From Scopulibacillus_A cellulosilyticus (GTDB lineage: Bacteria > Bacillota > Bacilli > Bacillales > Sporolactobacillaceae), in contig NZ_JBHTCO010000004.1 of assembly GCF_042665295.1 (NCBI RefSeq), positions 558,001 to 622,000 on the forward strand: a DNA stretch of 64,000 nt, written 5' to 3'. A program made the translations under genes and the position numbers. Under the pieces are notes generated by a model that was not told the DNA's origin, made no database searches, and saw only the letters and a program-made list of their open reading frames with translations. Shown one piece after another: positions 51,514 through 61,500 of the stretch (its first letter is position 1; each line of letters opens with the position of its first letter).

Positions 51514-52071
51514 ATGACAACCGAAGTTATTAATGATACAAAAGTCAGGATGGACAAAGCTATCAATTCACTAAAAAAAGAACTTGCGACAATTCGTGCC
51601 GGAAGAGCTAATCCTTCACTTTTGGATAAAGTTCTTGTTGACTATTACGGCGCCCCAACACCATTGAATCAGTTGGCTAATGTAACAACACCTGAAGCGC
51701 GCCTTCTTGTTGTAAGTCCTTATGATAAATCAGCTATTGCTGATATGGAAAGAGCGATTTTAAAATCTGATTTAGGGATTACCCCAACCAATGATGGCGA
51801 AGTCATTCGCATTGCTATTCCAGCCTTGACAGAAGAGCGCCGCCAAGAGCTTGTTAAGGTCGTGAAAAAAGTTTCAGAAGAAGGCAAGGTTGCCGTAAGA
51901 AATATTCGCCGTGATGCTAACGATCAACTTAAAAAGCTTGAAAAAGACGGCGAGATGACAGAAGATGAACTGCATCGCACAACAGATGAAGTTCAAAAAT
52001 TAACGGATCAATATATTTCTAATATTGACAGCATTGTTGCAAATAAAGAACAAGAAATCATGGAAGTTTAG
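51514..52071 (+). CDS. frr: Ribosome recycling factor
   Basis: RRF splits post-termination ribosomes together with EF-G. The 185-residue protein has LKKELATIRAGRANPSLLDKV, VSPYDKSAIADMERAI and RRQELVKVVKKVSEEGKVAVRNIRRDAND in order, all diagnostic. RBS GGGGG precedes the ATG, 2 nt after pyrH. A terminator at 52099-52124 ends the unit, and an R1 repeat follows. Confidence 0.98.
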   Translation: MTTEVINDTKVRMDKAINSLKKELATIRAGRANPSLLDKVLVDYYGAPTPLNQLANVTTPEARLLVVSPYDKSAIADMERAILKSDLGITPTNDGEVIRIAIPALTEERRQELVKVVKKVSEEGKVAVRNIRRDANDQLKKLEKDGEMTEDELHRTTDEVQKLTDQYISNIDSIVANKEQEIMEV

Positions 52072-52098
52072 CGCATTTCAATGTAAAATAAGTGATGA

Positions 52099-52124
52099 TA
52101 CCCTCTTATTTAGGGGGTTTTTTT
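52099..52124 (+). terminator. Rho-independent terminator after frr
   Basis: ACCCTC and GGGGGT pair (with one G-U) around TTATTTAG, followed by seven T residues to 52124. Confidence 0.78.
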
Positions 52125-52142
52125 GTTAAGTCTAATAGGGGT

Positions 52143-52350
52143 TGTTCAAAAAGTCCGGGAAAAAGTGCTCCTGCGCCGTCGTTTATTCCCAGAAGTATTA
52201 CTACTTCTCGTCGCAAAGCTGCATGGATGTAGATTCAGGTAGTAGCTTAGCTGCCTTTAGAACTTCCGACGCACAGGACGTGCTAGTACTGACGTTGTCA
52301 TATAGACGTTTTTAGCTGGTCTCGGCTCTTTTTGTCCTCCTTTTTGAACA
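52143..52350 (+). repeat. Repeat R1, copy B
   Basis: It is 208 bp with inverted ends TGTTCAAAAAG (52143-52153) and CTTTTTGAACA (52340-52350). The interior has GTGCTCCTGCGCCG, a hairpin AGAAGTA-TTAC-TACTTCT (52191-52208) and TCGTCGCAAAGCTGCA. CTAATA occurs just outside both ends (52132-52137 and 52354-52359), resembling a 6-bp target duplication if the true ends are a few bases longer. It contains no open frame of note. It separates frr from uppS. Confidence 0.7.
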
Positions 52351-52373
52351 CCACTAATAATGGAGGAAACACG

Positions 52374-53156
52374 ATGTTTGAGAAATTTTCCTTTAAAGGC
52401 GCTAAACAAAAAAATAAGCGGGATGACATTTTAAATAAAGGAATGACTCCAGATGAGCCTCGCATTCCAAAACATATTGCTATCATAATGGACGGGAATG
52501 GACGATGGGCAAAAGAAAGAGGATTGCCGAGAATTGCCGGTCACCGGGAGGGTATGAAAGTTGTTAAAAAAATTGTCAGCGAAGCTAACAGCCTAGGTGT
52601 AGAGTTCTTGACAATGTATGCATTTTCTACAGAAAACTGGAAGCGGCCTAAGGATGAAGTTGATTTCCTTTTAAAGCTGCCGGAACAATTTTTAACAACA
52701 TATCTTAAGGAGTTAATAGATAACAATGTTCAAGTCCGCATTATTGGGGATACTGAGCAGCTTCCGGCCCATACATTAAGAGCCGTTAATATTGCCAAAG
52801 AACGTACGAAAGACAATGACGGCATGATTCTTAATTTTGCTTTGAATTACGGCAGCCGATATGAAATGACGGCAGCTGTAAAACAAATTGCTCAAGACAT
52901 TGAGACAGGCAATTTAAATGCCGCGGATGTAACGGAAGAGGTTATTTCGAACTATTTATTTACTAAAGCTTTGCCAGATCCGGACTTGTTAATCAGAACA
53001 AGCGGTGAAATTCGCTTAAGTAATTTTATGTTATGGCAATTGGCATATACAGAATTATGGTTTACAAGCGTTTATTGGCCTGACTTCAATAAGGAGCATT
53101 TGCATGAAGCCATTGCTCATTTTAGCAGGCGTAAACGCCGTTACGGAGGGGTTTGA
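52374..53156 (+). CDS. uppS: Undecaprenyl diphosphate synthase UppS
   Basis: UppS is the cis-prenyltransferase that makes the C55 carrier lipid for peptidoglycan and teichoic acid. The 260-residue protein has IAIIMDGNGRWAKERG (Asp40, Asn42), AFSTENWKRP, LLIRTSGEIRLSNFMLWQLAYTELWF in consecutive blocks, and a C-terminal RRKRRYGG. ATG 52374 follows GGAGG (52362-52366). A frame open to 52332 starts inside the R1 repeat and is not used. cdsA follows after 15 nt. Confidence 0.97.
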   Translation: MFEKFSFKGAKQKNKRDDILNKGMTPDEPRIPKHIAIIMDGNGRWAKERGLPRIAGHREGMKVVKKIVSEANSLGVEFLTMYAFSTENWKRPKDEVDFLLKLPEQFLTTYLKELIDNNVQVRIIGDTEQLPAHTLRAVNIAKERTKDNDGMILNFALNYGSRYEMTAAVKQIAQDIETGNLNAADVTEEVISNYLFTKALPDPDLLIRTSGEIRLSNFMLWQLAYTELWFTSVYWPDFNKEHLHEAIAHFSRRKRRYGGV

Positions 53157-53171
53157 GGTTAGGAGGATTCA

Positions 53172-53963
53172 ATGAAACAGAGAATTATTACGGCAGTCGC
53201 ATTCGGCGTTTTATATATCGTGTTTATATTAATTGGCCACTTCCCTTTTGCTTTATTTACAGCATTGATTGCCGCAATAGCGTTCATGGAACTTGCAGCT
53301 ATGAAAAAAATATCTGCGGGATCACCCCCGGCTGTCATTGGCGCTATATTTGTCGTATTGCTTGTTATACAGGCAACTAATACCGGATTTTCTATCTATG
53401 TGCCTATGATTAAGCTGTCAGCTATTTTTGTAATCGTCATGCTCATTTATATGGTGTTTTCCAAAAATCAATTCAGCTTTGATCAAGCAGCGCACATTTT
53501 TTTGGCTGCCTTTTATATCGGCTTTTCCTTTTACCTTTTAGTTCATCTTCGTTATAGCAGTTTAGCTGAAGTATTCTTTGTGCAAATTTTGATGTGGTGT
53601 ACTGACAGCGGTGCTTATTTTGTCGGCAGAAAACTAGGTAAAAGAAAGCTTTCGCCGCATATCAGTCCGAATAAATCAATTGAAGGTGCAATAGGCGGTG
53701 TAATTGTTGCAGTTGTCGCAGCGATTATTTTTGAATTGATCGTTCCCGGCCAACTCTTTCCTTCATGGGGAATTCTGCTGCTTGTAAGTGTTATCATTTC
53801 GGTTTTTGGACAACTTGGCGACTTGGCAGAATCGGCGATAAAAAGATATTACGGCGTGAAAGATTCGGGAAATATTTTACCAGGGCACGGCGGACTGCTG
53901 GATCGATTTGACAGTATGATTTTTATCCTGCCAGTCTTATTTATTTTTAATGTGATTGTTTAA
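53172..53963 (+). CDS. cdsA: Phosphatidate cytidylyltransferase CdsA
   Basis: CdsA makes CDP-diacylglycerol, the precursor of phosphatidylglycerol and other phospholipids. The 263-residue membrane protein has about eight hydrophobic segments. The C-terminal signature SAIKRYYGVKDSGNILPGHGGLLDRFDS, seen in consecutive pieces at about residues 217-244, is the CDS family mark. RBS AGGAGG precedes the ATG. Its stop lies just before dxr. Confidence 0.97.
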   Translation: MKQRIITAVAFGVLYIVFILIGHFPFALFTALIAAIAFMELAAMKKISAGSPPAVIGAIFVVLLVIQATNTGFSIYVPMIKLSAIFVIVMLIYMVFSKNQFSFDQAAHIFLAAFYIGFSFYLLVHLRYSSLAEVFFVQILMWCTDSGAYFVGRKLGKRKLSPHISPNKSIEGAIGGVIVAVVAAIIFELIVPGQLFPSWGILLLVSVIISVFGQLGDLAESAIKRYYGVKDSGNILPGHGGLLDRFDSMIFILPVLFIFNVIV

Positions 53964-53980
53964 TGAAAGGTGTACTAAAA

Positions 53981-55138
53981 ATGAAGAATATTACTCTTCT
54001 TGGGGCAACTGGTTCCATTGGCACTCAGACTCTTGAGGTCGTAGAACAGCATCCAGACCGCTTTAATATAACGGCTATTTCCTTTGGACAAAATATCGGG
54101 CGAGGCATTGAAATTATCAAACGATTTAGGCCGAAGCTGGTAGCGGTAAAAAATAATCAGGTCAAAAATGACCTTCTTCATGCATGTACTTTAGAAGATA
54201 CCCGTGTTGTCTCGGGTTTGGAAGGATTGATTGAGGCGGCGGTTTATCCTGAATCTGATATTTTGGTTAATGCAGTTATGGGAAGCATTGGATTAAAGCC
54301 GACGCTCGCTGCCATTAACACGGGGAAAGATATCGCAATTGCTAATAAAGAAACTTTAGTCACCGCCGGTCATATTGTTATGAACAAAGTGAATGAAAAA
54401 GGTGTCCGGCTGCTTCCCGTCGATAGCGAACATTCAGCTATATTTCAATCCATTGAAGGTCATCGTAAACAAGATGTTTCGAGATTGATTTTAACAGCCT
54501 CAGGCGGCAGTTTCCGTGACCGTTCCAGAGAAGAACTGACAGGTGTGACCGTTGAAGAAGCTTTAAACCATCCAAATTGGTCCATGGGTGCGAAGATAAC
54601 CGTTGATTCTGCTACTTTAATGAATAAAGGTTTGGAAGTTATTGAAGCCCATTGGTTGTTTGATATGCCTTATGAAAAAATCGATGTTGTCATTCATAAA
54701 GAGAGCATTGTTCATTCACTTGTTGAATATCATGATAAGAGTGTAATTGCCCAACTCGGCAATCCTGATATGAAAGGGCCTATTCAATATGCCTTGTCGT
54801 ATCCTGAAAGACTTGAACTTGAAGATGTAAAAAGGTTAAACTTATGGGAAGCAGGTACGCTTCATTTTCAAAAGGTGGACATGAACCGTTTTAAAAGTTT
54901 GTCTTTAGCTTACAATGCAGGGCAGATTGGCGGCTCCTTGCCTACCGTATTAAATGCTGCGAATGAAGCAGCTGTCGGTCATTTTTTGGAAGGGCGAATT
55001 GACTTTCTTGAAATAGAATCACTTGTAGAAGCGGCGCTTGAAGGTCATAAAGTGATTAAAGATCCTGACCTTGAGGCGATAGAGGAAGCAGATCGTGAAA
55101 CTCGCCGTTTTATTAATGATCGGGTACTTAAATCATAA
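53981..55138 (+). CDS. dxr: 1-deoxy-D-xylulose 5-phosphate reductoisomerase
   Basis: Dxr (IspC) converts DXP to MEP, the committed step of the non-mevalonate isoprenoid pathway that feeds UppS. The NADPH motif GATGSIGTQTLEV is at residues 8-20, AIANKETLVTAG follows, and the metal site LPVDSEHSAIFQ is near 147-158. ATG 53981 has GAAAGGTG upstream; an in-frame ATG at 53963 gives 6 extra residues and lacks an RBS. Length is 385, against 383 in B. subtilis. R1 copy C follows. Confidence 0.97.
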   Translation: MKNITLLGATGSIGTQTLEVVEQHPDRFNITAISFGQNIGRGIEIIKRFRPKLVAVKNNQVKNDLLHACTLEDTRVVSGLEGLIEAAVYPESDILVNAVMGSIGLKPTLAAINTGKDIAIANKETLVTAGHIVMNKVNEKGVRLLPVDSEHSAIFQSIEGHRKQDVSRLILTASGGSFRDRSREELTGVTVEEALNHPNWSMGAKITVDSATLMNKGLEVIEAHWLFDMPYEKIDVVIHKESIVHSLVEYHDKSVIAQLGNPDMKGPIQYALSYPERLELEDVKRLNLWEAGTLHFQKVDMNRFKSLSLAYNAGQIGGSLPTVLNAANEAAVGHFLEGRIDFLEIESLVEAALEGHKVIKDPDLEAIEEADRETRRFINDRVLKS

Positions 55139-55149
55139 CGCTTAAGTTG

Positions 55150-55375
55150 TGTTCAAAAAGGAGGACAAACAGGGCCGAGAAGTTCGAGGCGCGGAAGCCG
55201 TGAGGATCGGAGCGACGAGCGAACTACTGCGAGTTGCGACGAGAAGTAGCTATACTTCTCTGAGTATTTAACGGCGCAGGAGCATAGTTCATCTTTGAAT
55301 TGCCCGATACGTGAGAACCGGAGCGGCGACGCAACGAAGAAATTCGACGGCAATGTTTCCCGGACTTTTTGAACA
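55150..55375 (-). repeat. Repeat R1, copy C (inverted)
   Basis: It is 226 bp, in the orientation opposite to copy B. Ends are TGTTCAAAAAG (55150-55160) and CTTTTTGAACA (55365-55375). The core at 55235-55285 reads, on the minus strand, TGCTCCTGCGCCG and then a perfect 8-bp hairpin GAGAAGTA-TAGC-TACTTCTC and GTCGCAA. It fills most of the gap between dxr and rseP. With copy B it brackets uppS-cdsA-dxr. Confidence 0.7.
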
Positions 55376-55419
55376 TCCTCTTTAAGAATGAGTGAATGAA
55401 CACTAGAGGTGGTTACAAA

Positions 55420-56679
55420 GTGGAAACATTTATTGTAGTCGTGATTATGTTTGGACTGCTCATATCTTTTCATGAATTTGGACACTTAATATTAGCCAAA
55501 CGCGCGGGTATATTATGCCGGGAATATGCGATTGGATTTGGACCTAAATTATTTTCAATTAAAAAGAAAGAAACCGTCTATACATTGCGGTTGCTGCCAA
55601 TCGGCGGTTTCGTTAGAATGGCCGGGGAGGATCCGGAACTAATAGAAATTAAGCCGGGGCATCGTGTTGGGCTTATATTCAATTCCCATGATCTTGTATC
55701 AAAAATTATTATTAATCATACCGAGAAATATCCTGAGGCAAAAATGATCACTGTCGATGATGCAGATATCGAGAAAGATTTAGTGATTAGAGGATATGAA
55801 CAGGAAGATGGAGAAAAGTTTACTTATTATTTAGATAGGAAAGCTGACTATGTTGTTGACGAACAAGCCTATCAAATAGCTCCTATAGATCGTCAATTTG
55901 GTTCTAAATCTATATTAGATAGATTTTTAACGATTTTTGCCGGGCCGTTTATGAATTTTATTTTGGCGATTATTATTTTTATTGTGCTTTATTCGATACA
56001 AGGGATCCCAACTGATAAGCCTGTACTTGGAAAATTGGTGCAAGGCGATCCTGCAAGCACTGCCGGTCTGCATCAAGGCGATCGTGTCTTAAAAATAAAT
56101 GACCAGTCGATTGACACATGGAAAGATGTTATGACTTACGTAAGTGACCACCCGAAAGAATCGTTGATTTTTACAATAAAACGCGACAATCAAACAAAGC
56201 AAATGAATGTTGTCACAAAAGAACGTAAGGGTAATAAAGGCGCTAAAGAAGGCTATATAGGTGTTTACCAGCCAACTGAAAAATCCTTTTTAGACACAAT
56301 TACTTACAGTTTCAAACAAACATTCTTTTTTATTAAACAAGAGCTTTTAGCTATTAAAATGCTTATCACAGGCACGATTGGTCTTAATCAGCTATCAGGT
56401 CCTGTCGGTATATATAATATGACAGGTCAAGTTGTCAAACATGGCTTTTTAATGGTACTGAGCTGGGCAGCATTATTAAGCATTAACTTGGGGATTGTCA
56501 ACTTATTGCCTCTTCCTGCTCTTGACGGCGGCCGGCTGCTGTTTATCATTGTTGAAGCCTTGAGAGGCAAGCCTGTTGACCCAAAACGAGAATCATTGGT
56601 TCATTTTATTGGTTTTGCTTTTCTAATGTTGTTAATGATTGTTGTTACATGGAATGATATTCAAAAGATTTTTCTATAA
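55420..56679 (+). CDS. rseP: Site-2 intramembrane metalloprotease RseP/RasP
   Basis: RasP cleaves within membranes and processes anti-sigma factors (RsiW, RsiV) and other substrates in B. subtilis. The zinc motif HEFGH is at residues 18-22, the PDZ domain lies around 200-280 (GDPASTAGLHQGDRVLKIND), and the second metal motif NLLPLPALDGGRL is near the C-terminus. The start is GTG 55420 after AGAGGTGG; an in-frame ATG at 55396 lacks a good RBS. Length is 419, similar to B. subtilis (422). Confidence 0.96.
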   Translation: METFIVVVIMFGLLISFHEFGHLILAKRAGILCREYAIGFGPKLFSIKKKETVYTLRLLPIGGFVRMAGEDPELIEIKPGHRVGLIFNSHDLVSKIIINHTEKYPEAKMITVDDADIEKDLVIRGYEQEDGEKFTYYLDRKADYVVDEQAYQIAPIDRQFGSKSILDRFLTIFAGPFMNFILAIIIFIVLYSIQGIPTDKPVLGKLVQGDPASTAGLHQGDRVLKINDQSIDTWKDVMTYVSDHPKESLIFTIKRDNQTKQMNVVTKERKGNKGAKEGYIGVYQPTEKSFLDTITYSFKQTFFFIKQELLAIKMLITGTIGLNQLSGPVGIYNMTGQVVKHGFLMVLSWAALLSINLGIVNLLPLPALDGGRLLFIIVEALRGKPVDPKRESLVHFIGFAFLMLLMIVVTWNDIQKIFL

Positions 56680-56704
56680 AAAGTGATGGGGGTGTCCTCT
56701 TCGG

Positions 56705-58348
56705 ATGAAACAAAGTCAGATGCTGATTCCTACATTAAAAGAAACGCCTGCGGATGCTGAAATTGCCAGTCATCAATTGCTGCTCCGCGCAGGGTTTATG
56801 CGGCAAAACGCTTCAGGCATTTACTCGTATCTGCCATTAGGCTTTAGAGTGCTGCAAAAGATCGAAACAATTGTCAGAGAAGAAATGAATCGTACAGGAG
56901 CCCAGGAACTGCTTATGCCGGCGATTCAGCCAGCTGAACTTTGGCATGAGACTGGGCGCTGGGATGTTTATGGACCTGAACTGATGCGGTTAAAAGACAG
57001 ACATAACCGTGATTTCGCGCTCGGTGCAACACATGAAGAATTGATTACCAGCAATGTGCGAGATGAATTAAGCACTTACAAAAAATTACCAATGACCTTG
57101 TATCAAATTCAAACCAAATACAGGGATGAGAAACGTCCAAGATTCGGGCTGTTAAGAGGCCGGGAATTCATCATGAAAGATGCCTATTCATTTCATGCTG
57201 ACCAAGAGGATTTGGACAAGCAATATCAAATCATGTACGATGCCTATACAAAGGTTTTTGAAAGGTGCGGCCTTGATTTCCGTGCAGTAATTGCTGATTC
57301 CGGGGCTATGGGCGGCAAAGATACCCATGAATTCCAGGCGTTAGCATCTGTTGGCGAAGATATGATTGCTTACTCTGACTCGTCCGATTATGCGGCAAAC
57401 ATCGAGATGGCTGAGGTGTTAACAGCTGATGAGCGTCCAAACGAAGACCTGCTGCCATTAACTGAAGGCGAAAATAATGAACAACAAAATCGCAGTTTAA
57501 ATTATGTCTGCTTTAAGGCAAATGAAAAGCTAGTCGTCGTCTATGTCCGCAGAGACGATGAAATTAATGACGTTAAAGTAAAAAACGTTTTAGAAGTTGA
57601 TATGATTGAGCTTTTAAGTGACCAAGAAAAACAGGCAGCCGGGCTGGATCCATTTCATTTAGATTCTGAGGTTATTGTACTGGCTGATAATGGGGTTAAA
57701 AACATCGTCAATGGCACGCTGCATGTTGAAGAGACAAATAAGGATTACATCAATGTTAATCCTGAACGCGATCTTAGCATTAAGTCTTTCTATGATTTAA
57801 GGTTTATTAAAGAAGGCGACCCATCCCCTGATGGAAAAGGGCGTATTAAATTTGCCCGCGGTATTGAAGTTGGACAAGTCTTCAAGCTTGGAACTAAATA
57901 CAGCGAAGCTATGAATGCTGTTTTCTTAGATGAAAACGGAAGGACTAAACCATTAATCATGGGCTGTTACGGGATTGGTGTTTCCAGAACCTTATCAGCC
58001 ATTGCTGAACAATGCCATGATGAAAAAGGTTTGATTTGGCCGGTTTCGGTTGCACCGTTCCAACTGCATATTATTGCTGTCAATTCAAAAAATGAAGAGC
58101 AAATGGCACTTGCAAATCGTTTATATGAACAATTCGGAACCCGCTATGAAGTATTGCTTGATGACCGGAAAGAAAGAGCTGGAGTTAAATTTGCTGAATC
58201 AGATCTTATCGGCTGTCCTATCCGAATTACGGTTGGTAAAAAGGCGGAAGATGGAATCGTTGAACTGAAAGTCAGAAGAAACGGTGAAGTGATTGAATGC
58301 CAAGTCAATGAATTAGATCAATTAATAGATGCTCATTTAAAAGATTAA
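56705..58348 (+). CDS. proS: Prolyl-tRNA synthetase with a reduced editing domain
   Basis: ProS charges tRNA-Pro. The class II core is intact: motif 2 around YRDEKRPRFGLLRGREFIMKDAY (consecutive, residues 139-161), motif 3 with GCYGIGVSRTLSAIAEQ, and a C-terminal anticodon-binding domain. The bacterial-type INS editing insertion (about residues 235-360) is about 14 residues shorter than in B. subtilis at its N-terminal side. Aligned from memory, the catalytic Lys (E. coli K279) is Arg263, the GxxxP loop has Ala312 for Gly, and the conserved His (E. coli H369) is Asp347. Aminoacylation should be normal, but Ala-tRNA-Pro editing may be lost. ATG 56705 lies 25 nt after rseP. Confidence 0.95.
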   Translation: MKQSQMLIPTLKETPADAEIASHQLLLRAGFMRQNASGIYSYLPLGFRVLQKIETIVREEMNRTGAQELLMPAIQPAELWHETGRWDVYGPELMRLKDRHNRDFALGATHEELITSNVRDELSTYKKLPMTLYQIQTKYRDEKRPRFGLLRGREFIMKDAYSFHADQEDLDKQYQIMYDAYTKVFERCGLDFRAVIADSGAMGGKDTHEFQALASVGEDMIAYSDSSDYAANIEMAEVLTADERPNEDLLPLTEGENNEQQNRSLNYVCFKANEKLVVVYVRRDDEINDVKVKNVLEVDMIELLSDQEKQAAGLDPFHLDSEVIVLADNGVKNIVNGTLHVEETNKDYINVNPERDLSIKSFYDLRFIKEGDPSPDGKGRIKFARGIEVGQVFKLGTKYSEAMNAVFLDENGRTKPLIMGCYGIGVSRTLSAIAEQCHDEKGLIWPVSVAPFQLHIIAVNSKNEEQMALANRLYEQFGTRYEVLLDDRKERAGVKFAESDLIGCPIRITVGKKAEDGIVELKVRRNGEVIECQVNELDQLIDAHLKD

Positions 58349-58356
58349 AAAGAAAT

Positions 58357-58389
58357 ATGGTGCTCCTTTGATGGAGTGCCATTTTCTTT
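58357..58389 (+). terminator. Rho-independent terminator after proS
   Basis: ATGGTGCTCC and GGAGTGCCAT pair over 10 bp (two G-U pairs in RNA) with loop TTTGAT, followed by TTTTCTTT. Confidence 0.75.
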
Positions 58390-58546
58390 GGATCGTTGCA
58401 TAAAAGACTCGTATTATTTTACACTTTAAGAAAGCTTAACTTCTTCAAAAGGGTTAAAGTAAAAGAAAAAACTAAGGCTTTCGCTATTAAGATTCGCGAC
58501 ATGCCGAGTTTTTCTAAGAAAGATAGGTATGAGAGGAGAAAAACCC

Positions 58547-61500
58547 GTGGTTGAAGGAAAAACAAGACATGAACGGTTCATGCTTCTTCTCAAACAAATA
58601 GAGACGCCGGCTGAGTTGCTCGAGAAATATATGAGCAATGGAACGATTGAAAGGTTAACCGTACATCAGCAGGAGCGGCGTTGGCATTTCACTTTTTTGC
58701 TTGATCACTGTCTGCCTTTACATGTTTATCAATGGCTGCAAAAACAAATGACACATCATTTTCAGCATATTGCGCAAGTATCTTTTTCAATTAAAAGCCG
58801 GCATGCTGATGAAGACAGCCATTTTATTATTGAATACTGGGATGAACTTATTGGTAAGATCTCAGGGTTGTCTGATACCTTTAGAAGTTTTTTGAAAAAC
58901 CATAAACCAGTTATTGAAAACCGAACATTAATCATGTCAGTGCAAAATAATGCAGAAGCTATGATTGTCAAAAGAAAACTAACGTCAGGCATTCAAGAAA
59001 ATCTATCAGCTTACGGCTTGCCAAGCATAGATTTGGATGTTCGTGTTGAAGCGCCGGAACAAGCTTATGAGCAATTTAAAAAGCAACGTGAGGAAGAAGA
59101 TAAACTTAAAGTCATTAAGGCCATGGAAGAACAAGAAAAGCTGAGAAAGCAAAAACAAGATAAGTCAGCTGATCAACCACAGCATGAGGGGCCGATATTA
59201 ATCGGTTATCAAATCCAGGATGATCCGGTTACTTTAAGAGAAATTGAAGATGAAGAACGCCGTATTACAGTTCAAGGTTATGTTTTTGACGTTGAAACAA
59301 GAGAACTAAGAAGCGGCCGGACATTGCTTTTGTTTAAAATTACTGATTATACAAGCTCCATTTTAATTAAATATTTTTCAAGGGATAAAGAAGATGCACA
59401 AAAAATCACTGCCCTTAAAAAAGGCATATGGGTAAAAGTTCGCGGCGGTGTTCAAAACGATACGTTTGTCAGGGATTTAGTCATGATTGCTAACGATATT
59501 GAAGAAATCCAGCCAAAGAAAAGGAAAGACAATGCCCCGGATGGACAAAAGCGGGTGGAATGTCATGCCCATACCGTTATGAGCCAGATGGACGCTGTTG
59601 CTTCCGCAGAATCACTTGTTGCAAGAGCCGGTGAGTGGGGACACAAGGCAATCGCCATAACCGACCATGGTGTTGTACAATCATTTCCTGAAGCATATGC
59701 CGCCGGGAAAAAGCATGGCGTTAAAGTCCTTTATGGTTTGGAAGCAAATCTGGTTGATGACGGTGTGCCGATTGCCTATAATGAAAGCCATCGTCTTTTA
59801 AACGATGATACTTATGTCGTATTTGATGTTGAGACAACAGGACTTTCGGCGGTTTACCATAAAATTATTGAGCTGGCAGCGGTAAAAGTAAGAAGAGGCG
59901 AAATTATTGACCGGTTTGAAAGATTCGCCAACCCTCATGAGTCTCTTTCGCAAACGATTATTGAACTGACAAGTATTACGGATGATATGCTTAGGGACGC
60001 ACCTGAAATTGATGTGGTGCTGAAGGATTTCTATGATTTCATCGGCGATTCGATTCTTGTCGCTCATAATGCGAGCTTTGACATGGGATTTATGAATGCG
60101 AGCTATGAACGTATCGGTTACGAGAAATTAACTAATCCTGTTATCGATACGCTTGAACTGGGGCGGTTTTTATACCCTGATATGAAAAACCACCGGCTAA
60201 ATACTTTATGTAAGGCATTTAATATTGATTTGACACAGCATCACCGAGCTATTTATGATGCTGAGGCAACGGGTTACTTACTATGGAAAATGCTCACTGA
60301 TGCCGAAGAGAAAGGCATTACTTATCATGACCAGCTCAATGATAATATGGGAAAAGGAAACTTTGAGAGGGTAAGACCAAGTCATGCGATAATACTTGCC
60401 AAAAATCAAACGGGTTTAAAAAACCTTTATAAGCTTGTTTCACTTTCACATGTACAATATTTTTACCGCATGCCAAGAATACCGAGATCCCAGCTTGAAA
60501 AGCACCGTGAAGGATTATTGATCGGCTCAGGCTGTGATAAAGGTGAAGTTTTCGAAGCGATGATGCAAAAATCCGCTGATGAAGCGGAAACTGTTGCCAA
60601 ATTTTATGATTATATTGAAATTCAACCGCCGGCAAATTATGCGCATCTTATTGAAAAAGAATTGGTTAATGATGAACTCGCTTTAAAGCAAATAATAGGC
60701 AATTTAGTTAAACTGGGCGAAAAACTGAACAAACCGGTGATAGCAACAGGAAATGTTCATTACATTGATCCGCATGATCACCTGTACCGTAAAATATTAA
60801 TTGCGTCACAAGCCGGCAACCCTTTAAACAGGCAAACACAGCCGCAAGTCCATTTTAGAACGACTGATGAAATGCAAGATTGTCTAAGTTTTTTGGGTGA
60901 GGAGAAAGCGAAAGAAGTCGTTGTTACAAATCCTAATCAACTTGCCGATCTTATTGACGATATAGCTCCAGTACCTGATCAATTATATACGCCGAAAATT
61001 GAAGGGGCAGATGATGAAGTTAGAGAAATGAGTTATCAGAAGGCCCGTTCCATCTACGGTGATGAGCTGCCCGATATTGTTGAAAAACGGTTGGAAAAAG
61101 AATTGAACAGCATTATCGGCCATGGTTTTGCTGTCATATACCTTATTTCTCATAAACTTGTTAAAAAGTCCCTGATAGATGGTTATCTTGTCGGATCCAG
61201 GGGGTCAGTAGGCTCTTCATTTGTTGCAACAATGATGGATATCACGGAGGTTAATCCGCTGCCGCCTCATTATGTTTGTCCAAAATGTCATCATGTTGAG
61301 TTTTTTACAGACGGATCAGTGGCCTGCGGTTTTGATTTGCCTGACAAAGCCTGCCCGGAATGCGGGACGGAATATAAGAAAGACGGTCATGATATTCCTT
61401 TTGAAACATTCCTTGGTTTTAAAGGTGATAAAGTACCGGATATTGATCTGAACTTTTCCGGGGAATATCAGCCTACCGCCCATGCTTATACAAAAGAATT

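Noticed and set aside
52143..55375. A composite transposon carrying uppS-cdsA-dxr between inverted R1 copies.
   Set aside because: The genes and their order are the standard chromosomal ones and no transposase is present, so recent transposition of the block is unlikely.
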